NCBI RefSeq assembly: GCF_011045095.1
Contig: NZ_JAALDL010000022.1
Coordinates: forward strand, 1 to 64,000
From: Grimontia sedimenti
GTDB taxonomy: Bacteria > Pseudomonadota > Gammaproteobacteria > Enterobacterales > Vibrionaceae
DNA: 64,000 nt
Direction: 5' to 3'
The notes under the pieces are model-generated. The model was not told the DNA's origin, ran no database searches, and was given only the letters and a program-made list of their open reading frames with translations. Position numbers and translations under genes: made by a program. Below are positions 42,195-51,502 of the stretch, one piece after another; the first letter of the stretch is position 1, and every line of letters begins with the position of its first letter.

Positions 42195-43997
42195 CTAGTC
42201 CCTTACCTGATAGTGCGAAGCCAGCCGTTCTTTGAATTTTTTCACCACGCCTAGGCAATCTCGCAGCAAATCCCGTTCTGTGCGTGAAAGCTGGGTGACG
42301 TCTAACTGGTTGCCCGTGCTGGCATCGCTGTCGAGCTGTTGTTTAAGGCGCACCTTCACGAAAAGCTTTAGCGCTTCAGAGAGGTTATTGGCGGTTTCCT
42401 GATCCAGTGCCGTGCATTCGACCAGCGCATCCAGTCTTTCAAAGGTGTTGGTTTCGGTGAGCCCTTTTTCCAGTGCCAAGGTGCGAACACCATGCACCAG
42501 TGGGAAGATGCCGCCTTTTTTGACATCCAATCCTTCTTTATCCGCCTTTAAGCTACCGAAAAGCGTGAGGGGAACACGGAACGCAAGGCAGGGGCGAACG
42601 AAGGTATTGAGCGTCAACATATTGCTTTTGAGTGTGGCATGAAGCTTTTCCATCACAGGTTCCAGCAACGCTTTGTTGCCGGCCACCGCATGACTGTCCG
42701 CAATGATGGCTAGGTCCATCAGGGTGCGTTCGTCAGAAATCTTGCTGAGGGAGACCATTTCTTTTATCCACTCAGATTGGGTTTTTACCCAGCGTGGATT
42801 GTTAACCATGACATTGCCGGGACAGGGCGGGTAGCCCAGACGGCTCAACACTTCACTGAATCTTTCCATGTAATGTTGAACGTCTGGCCAATCGGCATCG
42901 TCAGCGAGAATGAGCCCGTTATCCTGATCGGTTTTCAGTACCTGTTCACCGCGACCTTCTGAGCCCATTACAAACAGGCAGCATTGATTGTGGAAGCTTT
43001 CTGGAATGGTGAGACGGAAGGCTTTTTCGATGATCTGTTCGTTGACGGCGGAAATCAGCTCCATGACAAATTGAGTGTGGATGCCGTTGTTGGTGAGATT
43101 GGCGACGAGCTGATGTTGGTTATTGGCTGCGAGCGCGAGTTCCTCAATCGAGTGCGCGCGGTTAATTTGCAGCGTGAGTACGTGAGAGTGCGTGGAAAAG
43201 AGACTCAGCACCTGAGTCATATCCAGCATGCCGACCGTCTCGCCATCTTCGGTGACGCGCACCCGTTTTACCCGGTCGCGGGTCATCAGGATCATCACGT
43301 TGAATAGATACTCGCCCATCTCGACACTGATGACCGGAGAGGTGGCAACTTCACCCACGGGAGACTCTAAGGTGCAGCCATCCTCAACCAATGCGTGCAG
43401 CAAGTTGGTTCGGGTAATGATGCCGATATTGTGCGGTTTTCCTTCGAGGGCGACCAGCGCGCAGTCTTGACGCTCGCGGCGAAGGTTTAACGTGGCATCC
43501 TGAATCGAGGTGCCATGGGGCATGGTCATGATGGGCTGGATGTTGGTTTCATCCACTTGAGTCAGGATGAATTCGGCAAGGTTCTGCTGTTGTTGCGCCT
43601 TTTCTAGCATGCGTTTTCGTTTACTGAAACTGGTATTAAAGTAGTCAGCAAACGACTGGTTTTGGCCATAGAGTTCGAGAAACACGGCTTTGGGCAGCAC
43701 ATAGCAAAGCGTGTCTTCTACCACGCGGTATCTGTGGTGCGCATGGCCTTTCAGTAGTGCACGGGCATCAAACAGATCGTCTTTAATATACTGCGCCTGC
43801 ACTTCCTTGGTATCAGGGTTAACTTCCTGAACGCGTCCTTTGATGACGATATAAAGGGCATCATTGCCTTCCCCTTTTTCTATCAGGACATCACCGCGGC
43901 GGTAATAGGCGACATCCAATGAGGACAGCAGATGCTTGGCTTGCTTGGCATCAAGGCGGTCAAACGGGGGCGAGGAAGTGTCGAACGGTTCAGGCAT
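42195..43997 (-). CDS. cNMP-binding/CBS/DUF294 nucleotidyltransferase-like protein
   Basis: This is a multi-domain regulatory protein. I start at ATG 43997 (MPEPFDTSSPPFDRLD) with GGAG about ten bases upstream, giving 600 residues. A GTG 11 codons earlier has no ribosome site. A cyclic-nucleotide-binding fold spans about residues 10-125. Two CBS domains lie near 150-270. A DUF294 nucleotidyltransferase-like domain has GSEGRGEQVLKTDQDNGLI near 370-390, and a helical C-terminal domain follows. The arrangement resembles GlnD-like signal enzymes without proven activity. It is coupled to the exonuclease gene. Confidence 0.85.
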   Translation of the reverse strand: MPEPFDTSSPPFDRLDAKQAKHLLSSLDVAYYRRGDVLIEKGEGNDALYIVIKGRVQEVNPDTKEVQAQYIKDDLFDARALLKGHAHHRYRVVEDTLCYVLPKAVFLELYGQNQSFADYFNTSFSKRKRMLEKAQQQQNLAEFILTQVDETNIQPIMTMPHGTSIQDATLNLRRERQDCALVALEGKPHNIGIITRTNLLHALVEDGCTLESPVGEVATSPVISVEMGEYLFNVMILMTRDRVKRVRVTEDGETVGMLDMTQVLSLFSTHSHVLTLQINRAHSIEELALAANNQHQLVANLTNNGIHTQFVMELISAVNEQIIEKAFRLTIPESFHNQCCLFVMGSEGRGEQVLKTDQDNGLILADDADWPDVQHYMERFSEVLSRLGYPPCPGNVMVNNPRWVKTQSEWIKEMVSLSKISDERTLMDLAIIADSHAVAGNKALLEPVMEKLHATLKSNMLTLNTFVRPCLAFRVPLTLFGSLKADKEGLDVKKGGIFPLVHGVRTLALEKGLTETNTFERLDALVECTALDQETANNLSEALKLFVKVRLKQQLDSDASTGNQLDVTQLSRTERDLLRDCLGVVKKFKERLASHYQVRD

Positions 43998-44180
43998 GGC
44001 GGCAAACTCCGTGTTATTAACCACGCGCACAGCGTGTCTTTTCTACTCTCAGTGTGTCGTACGACCCGTTGCCTTGCCAGCCGACTTTAGTCTATTAATC
44101 CATGCTAAGTTGAGACTGTAAGTTTGGATGAATCGCTGTCAAAATAGCCACCCTCGTTGCGGCAGAAAGGATGCGCCAGA

Positions 44181-45347
44181 ATGAGTTACCCCCGTCCCAC
44201 CCCCTACTATTGGCTATCTATATATTACGGCGCCTATTTCTTTGCGTTCGGGGTTTATCTGCCTTTTTGGTCAGTCTGGCTGGCGTGGCTTGGCCTCTCT
44301 GCAGATGACATCGGTATCGTGTTGGGCGCAGGCGTTATGGCGCGCTTTGTGGTGAACCTGACCCTCACGCCCCGTTTTCACCTACCCGAGCATTTGCTTC
44401 CCGCTATTCGGTGGCTGTCATTTTTAGCCACAGTGATTGGTTTTCTGCATTTGATGGCAACGCCGGATTTACTCTGGCTAACCGCGCTTTCTATTGCGAT
44501 TAACAGCGTGATAGGGCCATCCATTCCCGTTTCAGATGCATTAGCCAATCATTACAACCGCCGGAAGTTGATTGATTACGGGCGGGCGAGGCTCTGGGGC
44601 TCGCTGGCGTTTGTGGTGGGTTCCATGATGGCAGGAACCTTGGTGGAGCGCTTTGGGCCGCCAATCATTGTACCTCTCGCTGCTGGAGCGTTACTGTTGA
44701 CCTGGTGTTGGAGTCTGTCTTCGCCACAGCAACTACCCGCGAAAGAAGAAACCCAAGCGATGGTTAGAACGCCATTGCTTCAGGTGCTTCGCGTGAAATC
44801 CGTGTTGGTGTTTCTTGCTACCGTCTCCTTCATTCAAGGCAGCCACGCCGCTTATTATGCATTCAGTGCGATTCATTGGACCCAGGCGGGCGTTTCCGAC
44901 GTGATGGTGGGCTACCTGTGGAGCTTTGGCGTGGTGGTGGAAGTGATGATGTTTGCACTGGCCGCAAAGCTATTCGGAAATTGGCAAGTGCAATCACTGT
45001 TTCGACTGGCAGCACTGGCGGTGATTCTGCGTTGGTGTTTGACTGGGTGGAGTACAGATCTCGGCGTGCTGTTTGCAGCGCAATCACTTCATGGCCTGAC
45101 GTTTGGCGTCGCCCATATCGCCGCGATGCGCTATATCCAGCAGCAGGCAAGCGACAAGATCATGGCGTTGCAGGCATTGTATAGCGCAATCCCCATGGGG
45201 GTGATCATGGCGCTTCTTACTGTGGTGAGCGGTGAGCTCTACGAACAGTTAAGCGGAGACAGCTTCTACGCCATGGCGCTTCTTGGCTTGCCTGTTCTCC
45301 TGCTGACATTAAAAACCGACACCGCGGGAGAAGCAGTAAGGTCCTGA
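44181..45347 (+). CDS. MFS transporter, HcaT/3-phenylpropionate type
   Basis: This is a 12-span major facilitator carrier of the HcaT-like group. I start at ATG 44181 (MSYPRPTPYYWLSIYYGAYFFAFGVYLPFW) with AAGGA about ten bases upstream, giving 388 residues. The family's N-terminal YYGAYFFAFGVYLPFW is distinctive, as is DYGRARLWGSLAFVVGSM in the middle loop and span 5. The 3-phenylpropionate substrate is assigned only by analogy, and no aromatic degradation genes adjoin it. It is divergent from the DUF294 gene and precedes crbS by 109 bases. Confidence 0.82.
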   Translation: MSYPRPTPYYWLSIYYGAYFFAFGVYLPFWSVWLAWLGLSADDIGIVLGAGVMARFVVNLTLTPRFHLPEHLLPAIRWLSFLATVIGFLHLMATPDLLWLTALSIAINSVIGPSIPVSDALANHYNRRKLIDYGRARLWGSLAFVVGSMMAGTLVERFGPPIIVPLAAGALLLTWCWSLSSPQQLPAKEETQAMVRTPLLQVLRVKSVLVFLATVSFIQGSHAAYYAFSAIHWTQAGVSDVMVGYLWSFGVVVEVMMFALAAKLFGNWQVQSLFRLAALAVILRWCLTGWSTDLGVLFAAQSLHGLTFGVAHIAAMRYIQQQASDKIMALQALYSAIPMGVIMALLTVVSGELYEQLSGDSFYAMALLGLPVLLLTLKTDTAGEAVRS

Positions 45348-45456
45348 ATTTGCGGTACGCATTTAGAGCTCGCTCACGGAGATAAAGTGGCGCGTTGTTG
45401 TACAACTGAGAGCATGGTAAACAGACTCTAGTTAAAAGTTTGTCATGGAAGGGATT

Positions 45457-48400
45457 ATGTCGGCGGGATGGATAGTGGTGCCGGTGGCACTGGCATACCT
45501 GGGCGTTTTGTTTCTTATCGCCTGGTATGGAGATAGTCGACCGCGCTGGCTTCGTGGCTGGCGTCCGTGGATATATAGCCTCTCTATCGCCGTTTATTGT
45601 ACCTCCTGGACTTTCTTTGGCACCGTCGGGCAGGCATCGAGTCAGCCTTGGTCATTCTTGCCTATCTACCTTGCGCCCATTTTGGTCTTTACTATTGGCT
45701 GGCGGTTTCTCGCCCGGATTATTCTGATCGCCAAGCGCGAGCACATCACCTCGATTGCCGACTTTATTGCCGCCAGGTATGGGAAATCCCAAGGCTTGGC
45801 GGTGATGGTCACCGTGATTGCGGTGGTCGGTATTCTGCCTTACATCGCGCTGCAGCTTCGTGGGATCACCATGGGGCTGGACGTGATAGCGCCGGACATT
45901 GGCGAGAGTGCTGGGCTCAATGAAGGGCAAATTGCCTGGCTGGTCTGTATGTCACTGGCGATGTTTACCGTGTTGTTTGGTACCCGCCATATCGACTCCA
46001 CCGAGCACCACCGCGGCATGATGATGGCGGTGGCCTTTGAGTCCATCGTTAAGCTGGTAGCCTTTTTGGTGGTGGGCTTCTTTGCTGTGGGCTTGCTGCT
46101 GGATGCTCCAGGGCCATTGCCGACACTGAAAGAGGCCAATGTAGTCGGAACGCCGGATTGGGGCGCATTGCTGGTTCATACTCTGCTGACCATGGCGGCG
46201 ATTATCTGTTTGCCGCGCCAGTTCCACACCATGGTAGTAGAAAACGCCCGTGCGCAGGATTTGCATACCGCACGCTGGGTGTTTCCGCTTTACCTTGTGT
46301 TGATGGGCATGTTCGTTTTGCCATTGGCGTATGCAGGGCAAGCCTTCCTGCCGAATATGTCCGCTGAAACCCATGTTATCCAACTGCCGCTTTCCACCGG
46401 TAATGAAGGCATTGCGCTGCTGGCATTTTTGGGTGGTGCATCGGCGGCGAGCGGTATGGTGATTGTGTCGACCATTGCCCTTGCGATCATGGTGTCGAAC
46501 GATCTGGTACTGCCACAACTGCTTCGCCGCATGCGGGTGTCGAATCGCAACTTTACCCAATTCTCCGGCCTTTTGCTGAACGTGCGCCGTGCGCTGATTT
46601 TCCTCTTGCTTATCGGGGCTTGGGGCTTCTATCAACTGATCCTCGAAGTGCCGTCGCTCTCGGCGATTGGTTTTCTCTCTTTTGCTGCAATTGCCCAGTT
46701 CGCACCGCCGCTTGTCGCGGGAATTTACTGGCGTCAGGCCAATAAAAAAGGCGTGTATGCCGGGCTCTTTGCCGGTTTCATTGTCTGGTTGATGACCCTG
46801 ATGATGCAGACGGGCATGTTGGCAGGGAACGAAGACACCAACCTGGTACTCTGGATTCTGGCACCGCCGGATATCCCATTCTTCCGGTCATTAAGTCCGG
46901 TGAACTGGGGCATGATCCTGAGTGTGATGGTCAATACCTTCTGCTTTGTGCTGGTGTCGATGGCGACCCGGCCTTCGCTCAGTGAGCGTCTGCAAGCAGC
47001 GAGTTTTGTGGGTACACCGCTCCCAGAAGGGGATGATTCAAGCCTGTATCAAAGCCGTGTGACAGTGGCAGAGCTTGAAATGCTGGCGGCCCGCTTTGTT
47101 GGCCGTACCCGCATGCGCCAGACGTTCCGCACCTTCGGCGAGCAACGCGGTGAAGTCTTGTTGCCACAGCAGCAGGCGAGTGCTGCGCTGATTCGTCATA
47201 CCGAACGTGTATTGGCTGGTGTATTCGGTGCATCTTCCGCCAAGCTGGTACTGACTTCTGCGCTGCAGGGCAGAAACATGCAGCTGGAGGAAATCGCTAC
47301 CATTGTGGATGAAGCTTCCGAGCTTTTCGATTTCAGCCGTGGCTTGCTTCAAGGCGCAATCGAACACATCAGTCAGGGTATTTCCGTGGTAGATAAACAG
47401 CTTCGGCTGGTGGCCTGGAACCAGCGTTATGTGGAGCTTTTTAACTTCCCGCCAGATTTGATTCAGGTCGGCAGACCGATTGCGGATGTGGTTCGCTACA
47501 ACGCCGAGCGCGGTTTGTGTGGCCCTGGTGATATTGAAGAGCACGTAAAAAAACGTGTGGGCTATTTGCGTCAAGGCTCGCCGCATACTTCTTCCCGTGT
47601 TCACCCTGATGGCCGGGTGATTGAAGTGCAGGGTAACCCGATGCCAGGTGGTGGGTTTGTCATGAGTTTTACTGACATCACCGCCTTCCGTGATGCGGAA
47701 GAAGCGTTGAAGCAATCCAATGAAACACTGGAAGCACGGGTTATTGAGCGGACCAAAGAGCTTGAAACCTTGAACCGTCGCCTTATCAGTGCCACCGCCA
47801 AAGCCGAGCAGGCATCGCAATCGAAAAGCCGGCTATTGGCGGCAGTAAGTCATGACTTGATGCAGCCGATGAACGCCGCGCGTCTTTTTGCTTCCTCTCT
47901 TAACGAAATGGCAGAAGAGAAAGAAACCCAAAAAATGGCGGGCCACATCGAGAGTGCGTTGGGAGCGGCTGAAGATCTTATCGGCGATTTGCTGGATATC
48001 TCCCGCATTGAGTCGGGCAAGATGAAGGCCAAAATCACCCACTTCGAGCTGGATGAAGTCTTCTCTACGCTGGCTGCAGAGTTTGGCGTGATTGCCAATG
48101 AGCAGGGTATCGATTTTCGGGTTCAACACACCGGACTTCGTATTCGCTCCGACAGACGTCTGCTGCGCCGCGTATTGCAGAACTTTCTTACCAATGCCTT
48201 CCGCTACGGTCGGGTGCTGCTGGGCGTTCGCCGTCATGGCTCCCAGTGCCGCATTGAGGTATGGGATAACGGCCCGGGTATTCCACAAGAGATGCAGCAG
48301 GACATCTTCAACGAATTTACCCGCATTGATCGCAAAGGCGCAGAGCTTGGGCTGGGACTTGGATTGGCGATTGCCCGCGGGATCAGTCGTATTCTGAACC

Positions 48401-48897
48401 AGCCTCTCAGCCTCCGCTCCTGGCCGGGAGAAGGGACGGTTTTTTCCATCACAGCCCGCATCGAATCAGCGCCTCAGGTTTGTGACACTGGCGTTGAGCG
48501 TGAAGAAAAGGACAAAAATAGTGAGCCACTCGCTGGGGTTCGCGTGCTCTGTGTAGATAATGAGAGGGACATCCTGGCGGGTATGGAAAGTCTGTTGACG
48601 CGGTGGGGATGTCAGGTTGATGTGGCAGAAGATCTCGATGGCGTTGTTGCGTTGATTGAGCAAGGCCAGAGGCCGGATGCCATTCTCAGTGACTATCACT
48701 TGGCGCCGGAACTGACGGGGCTCGACGTTTTGCAACGTTGCCGTGAAATGCTGGGTGATGACTTCGTCGGCGCTGTGATTACCGCCGACAGAACACAAGA
48801 AACACGAAATCTGGTGCGGGAACTGGGCTTTGGTTATATCGCCAAGCCAGTAAAACCGCTGAAACTAAGAGCGCTGCTTCAACAAGGGGTAAGCTGA
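45457..48897 (+). CDS. crbS: CrbS-like hybrid histidine kinase with sodium/solute symporter domain
   Basis: This is a sensor kinase whose N-terminal half is a transporter, matching CrbS of Vibrio cholerae (MxtR in Pseudomonas), which controls acs. I start at ATG 45457 (MSAGWIVVPVALAYLGVLF) after GGAAGGG, giving 1146 residues. An SSSF symporter domain covers about 1-500. A PAS domain lies near 625-735 and a coiled linker near 740-785. The phosphoacceptor is H799 in AVSHDLMQPMNAAR. The ATPase domain has DNGPGIP and GLGLGLAIARG. A receiver domain has its likely phosphorylated Asp at 1079 (SDYHL). The partner regulator is encoded at 52740. Confidence 0.92.
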   Translation: MSAGWIVVPVALAYLGVLFLIAWYGDSRPRWLRGWRPWIYSLSIAVYCTSWTFFGTVGQASSQPWSFLPIYLAPILVFTIGWRFLARIILIAKREHITSIADFIAARYGKSQGLAVMVTVIAVVGILPYIALQLRGITMGLDVIAPDIGESAGLNEGQIAWLVCMSLAMFTVLFGTRHIDSTEHHRGMMMAVAFESIVKLVAFLVVGFFAVGLLLDAPGPLPTLKEANVVGTPDWGALLVHTLLTMAAIICLPRQFHTMVVENARAQDLHTARWVFPLYLVLMGMFVLPLAYAGQAFLPNMSAETHVIQLPLSTGNEGIALLAFLGGASAASGMVIVSTIALAIMVSNDLVLPQLLRRMRVSNRNFTQFSGLLLNVRRALIFLLLIGAWGFYQLILEVPSLSAIGFLSFAAIAQFAPPLVAGIYWRQANKKGVYAGLFAGFIVWLMTLMMQTGMLAGNEDTNLVLWILAPPDIPFFRSLSPVNWGMILSVMVNTFCFVLVSMATRPSLSERLQAASFVGTPLPEGDDSSLYQSRVTVAELEMLAARFVGRTRMRQTFRTFGEQRGEVLLPQQQASAALIRHTERVLAGVFGASSAKLVLTSALQGRNMQLEEIATIVDEASELFDFSRGLLQGAIEHISQGISVVDKQLRLVAWNQRYVELFNFPPDLIQVGRPIADVVRYNAERGLCGPGDIEEHVKKRVGYLRQGSPHTSSRVHPDGRVIEVQGNPMPGGGFVMSFTDITAFRDAEEALKQSNETLEARVIERTKELETLNRRLISATAKAEQASQSKSRLLAAVSHDLMQPMNAARLFASSLNEMAEEKETQKMAGHIESALGAAEDLIGDLLDISRIESGKMKAKITHFELDEVFSTLAAEFGVIANEQGIDFRVQHTGLRIRSDRRLLRRVLQNFLTNAFRYGRVLLGVRRHGSQCRIEVWDNGPGIPQEMQQDIFNEFTRIDRKGAELGLGLGLAIARGISRILNQPLSLRSWPGEGTVFSITARIESAPQVCDTGVEREEKDKNSEPLAGVRVLCVDNERDILAGMESLLTRWGCQVDVAEDLDGVVALIEQGQRPDAILSDYHLAPELTGLDVLQRCREMLGDDFVGAVITADRTQETRNLVRELGFGYIAKPVKPLKLRALLQQGVS

Positions 48898-48898
48898 T

Positions 48899-49117
48899 AT
48901 GGAAGCGTTTACGATTCCCCGATTAGACACCGATGTGGGCTTGGTTCGGGTCGAAGGGACCTGGGATCCAGTGACCGGAGAAATCCAACTGGTTGAAATT
49001 GATCAGATGGGCACAGACGGTTGGGTGGACGTGACTTTTTGGCTGTCAGAGCAAGAACACGAAGCGAGAGTGGCGGAAATTCTAACCGCCACCAAACTCT
49101 ACCTCGTCACTCAATAA
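48899..49117 (+). CDS. Small uncharacterised protein coupled to crbS
   Basis: This is a 72-residue acidic protein, starting MEAFTIPRLDTDVGLVRVEGTWDPVTGEIQLVE, with no membrane span, Cys or recognised domain. The ATG is one base after the crbS stop and follows AAGGGG, so it is probably translated with crbS. It has four Trp/Phe-rich beta-like stretches (TWDPVTGEIQ, WVDVTFWLSE). A partner role with the kinase is possible but only inferred from position. It ends 15 bases from a convergent gene. Confidence 0.65.
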   Translation: MEAFTIPRLDTDVGLVRVEGTWDPVTGEIQLVEIDQMGTDGWVDVTFWLSEQEHEARVAEILTATKLYLVTQ

Positions 49118-49132
49118 AATGACTGGAGCGGC

Positions 49133-49624
49133 TTATTGCTGCTCCTCGTTCAACAGTGTTTTGTACTCGACGAAAACCGCCGTCGTTTCACCGTAATACA
49201 GCGTACCGTCTGATTTCACGACCAGATGGATTTCACTGTCTTCTGAGTTCGGTGCTGGCAGATCAACCCACCATTCTTTATCGTCTGAACCATTAACATC
49301 CATATCGACAGGATTTGAACGGTCGCCTTCTTTCTGGATAAGACTGATTTTTGCCCCTTCCAATGGATATTCTGACGTCAGCTTTAACACCACTTCACTG
49401 TCAGACAGACTTTCCGAACGCAGCTTGAGTTTGAAGTCGCCATTTTCCAGTGAGCAAATACCACTGGTGTATCGACAGTTTGAGTCAGCAGCGAGTTTGT
49501 AGGTTTCCCCTTCTTTCGCTGCGTGGGGTTTCTCACTGACTGCTAAGTCCACGCCAAAATAGGCTATCAATGCCAGAATCGGTGCCACGAGCATGGCGGC
49601 AATTACGTGTTTGTTTTTTAACAT
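49133..49624 (-). CDS. Uncharacterised membrane-anchored protein
   Basis: The 163-residue product has an N-terminal hydrophobic segment (residues 6-25) after a positive start, so it is an inner-membrane-anchored or secreted protein with an outer domain. Two Cys, C50 and C57 (NCRYTSGIC), could form a disulfide. The rest looks like an all-beta domain with repeated charged turns and ends in NEEQQ. I do not recognise the family. It lies between crbS and actP, convergent to the 72-residue gene. A GGAGCGGC/GCTGCTCC hairpin at 49125-49145 overlaps its stop. Confidence 0.7.
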   Translation of the reverse strand: MLKNKHVIAAMLVAPILALIAYFGVDLAVSEKPHAAKEGETYKLAADSNCRYTSGICSLENGDFKLKLRSESLSDSEVVLKLTSEYPLEGAKISLIQKEGDRSNPVDMDVNGSDDKEWWVDLPAPNSEDSEIHLVVKSDGTLYYGETTAVFVEYKTLLNEEQQ

Positions 49625-49692
49625 GATAAAGAGTTCGCTTTCGTCCTTGGGCTAAGGGGTAACATACCATAGTGCAGCAGTCCCTCGAGGAT

Positions 49693-49719
49693 AAAAAAAG
49701 CCCCTGAGCGGGGCTTTTT
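49693..49719 (-). terminator. Intrinsic terminator after actP
   Basis: A 10-bp perfect stem (49695-49704 with 49710-49719) has a 5-base loop. It is flanked by A and T runs and lies 43 bases past the actP stop. Confidence 0.88.
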
Positions 49720-49762
49720 AGCGTTAACGTGACGCTCTTATCTAAGTGCTCAGCGTTGTTGA

Positions 49763-51490
49763 TTAGTGGTCTTGCGCTTCACCCGCACCGCCAGGGATAC
49801 GAACGTGCTCAACCAGATCTTTAACGTGTTGTGGGGTTTCTGCTGTGACACGTGATACTGCGATAGCGACACCGAAGTTCACGAGTGCACCGATTGCACC
49901 GAATGCGTTTGGCTCAATGCCCAGGAACCAGTTGCTGCCCCAGCTTTCCAGGTATTTCCAGTCCGCAATGAACAGGATGCCTTTGTGTTGGAATACGTAG
50001 AACAGTGTGATGGTGATACCTGCGATCATGCCGGCAATCGCACCTTCCTTGTTGATGGACTTGGAGAAGATACCCATCATCAGTGCAGGGAAGATTGACG
50101 AGGCGGCCAAGCCAAAGGCGAGGGCGACCGTACCGGCTGCAAAGCCCGGTGGATGGAGACCCAGATAACCTGCGAAGGCAATCGCCACCGCCATTGCAAC
50201 CCGGCTCGCCATGAGCTCATTTTTCTCTGAAATATCAGGCCTGAAGACCCCTTTCAACAAGTCATGCGATACCGCCGACGAGATAGCCAGAAGCAGACCG
50301 GCTGCCGTAGACAGTGCCGCTGCCAGACCACCGGCTGCAACCAGCGCGATAACCCAGTTAGGCAGTTTCGCGATTTCAGGGTTCGCCAGAACCATGATGT
50401 CACGGTCAACTTTCAGCTCGTTCGTAGACTTATCAGAGGTGTAGTTGATCTTGCCGTCGTTGTTCTTGTCATCAAAGCCAAGCAGACCCGTTTTTTCCCA
50501 GTTCTTGAACCAGTCAGGACGCTCGTCATAAGCAAGGTGCTGGCCTGGTGCAGGGTTAACGGTGTCCATCAGGTTCAGACGCGCCATTGCTGCAACTGCT
50601 GGTGCAGTGGTGTACAGAATCGCGATGAAGAACAGTGCCCAACCTGCAGAGATACGCGCATCACGTACTTTTGGTACTGTGAAGAAACGAATGATGACGT
50701 GTGGTAGACCTGCAGTACCGATCATCAGTGACATGGTGTAAACGAACATGTTAAGGGTGTCACCGCGGACTGATGTGGTGTATTCACTGAAACCAAGTTC
50801 AGAGACCACCTGATCGAGCCGGTCGAGCAAATAGGTATCCGTGCCGGACATGGTACTACCCAAACCAATTTGTGGCAGAGGGTGGCCAGTCAGTTGCAGC
50901 GAGATAAAGATCGCTGGAATGGTGTAAGCCAGAATCAGTACACAGTACTGAGCAATCTGGGTGTAGGTGATACCTTTCATGCCGCCAAGTACTGCGTACA
51001 TGAATACGATCGCCATACCGATGTACAGGCCCGTTGCGTAGTCAACTTCCAGGAAGCGACCAAATGCCACGCCCACACCTTTCATCTGACCGATAACGTA
51101 AGTCACCGATGCAATGATCAGACAGATCACGGCTACCACGCGTGCTGTGTTCGAATAGAAACGCTCACCGATGAACTCTGGAACAGTGAACTTACCGAAC
51201 TTACGCAAGTAAGGCGCAAGCAGCAGTGCCAGAAGTACGTAGCCGCCAGTCCAGCCCATCAGGAATACAGAACCGCCGTATCCCATAAAGCCAATCAGAC
51301 CTGCCATTGAAATAAACGAAGCTGCAGACATCCAGTCCGCTGCCGTTGCCATACCGTTTGCAACAGGGTTTACACCACCGCCAGCAACATAGAATTCTTT
51401 GGTAGAACCTGCGCGGGCCCAGATTGCGATCCCGATATAGAGAGCGAATGTGAAACCTACGACAAGGTAAGTAACGGTTTTCAAATCCAT
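49763..51490 (-). CDS. actP: Cation/acetate symporter (VC_2705-type)
   Basis: This is a sodium/solute symporter most like the VC_2705 subfamily of acetate carriers. The 575-residue protein has about 13 spans, the early segment ATAADWMSAASFISMAGLIG (sodium site), and ALSTAAGLLLAISSAVSHDL (second sodium-site helix). A long outer loop near 310-370 holds an EF-hand-like stretch starting at D341 (DKNNDGKIN). It follows a DUF4212 small-subunit gene. With Acs it forms the acetate scavenging route. Confidence 0.93.
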   Translation of the reverse strand: MDLKTVTYLVVGFTFALYIGIAIWARAGSTKEFYVAGGGVNPVANGMATAADWMSAASFISMAGLIGFMGYGGSVFLMGWTGGYVLLALLLAPYLRKFGKFTVPEFIGERFYSNTARVVAVICLIIASVTYVIGQMKGVGVAFGRFLEVDYATGLYIGMAIVFMYAVLGGMKGITYTQIAQYCVLILAYTIPAIFISLQLTGHPLPQIGLGSTMSGTDTYLLDRLDQVVSELGFSEYTTSVRGDTLNMFVYTMSLMIGTAGLPHVIIRFFTVPKVRDARISAGWALFFIAILYTTAPAVAAMARLNLMDTVNPAPGQHLAYDERPDWFKNWEKTGLLGFDDKNNDGKINYTSDKSTNELKVDRDIMVLANPEIAKLPNWVIALVAAGGLAAALSTAAGLLLAISSAVSHDLLKGVFRPDISEKNELMASRVAMAVAIAFAGYLGLHPPGFAAGTVALAFGLAASSIFPALMMGIFSKSINKEGAIAGMIAGITITLFYVFQHKGILFIADWKYLESWGSNWFLGIEPNAFGAIGALVNFGVAIAVSRVTAETPQHVKDLVEHVRIPGGAGEAQDH

Positions 51491-51502
51491 GACTACTGCT
51501 CC

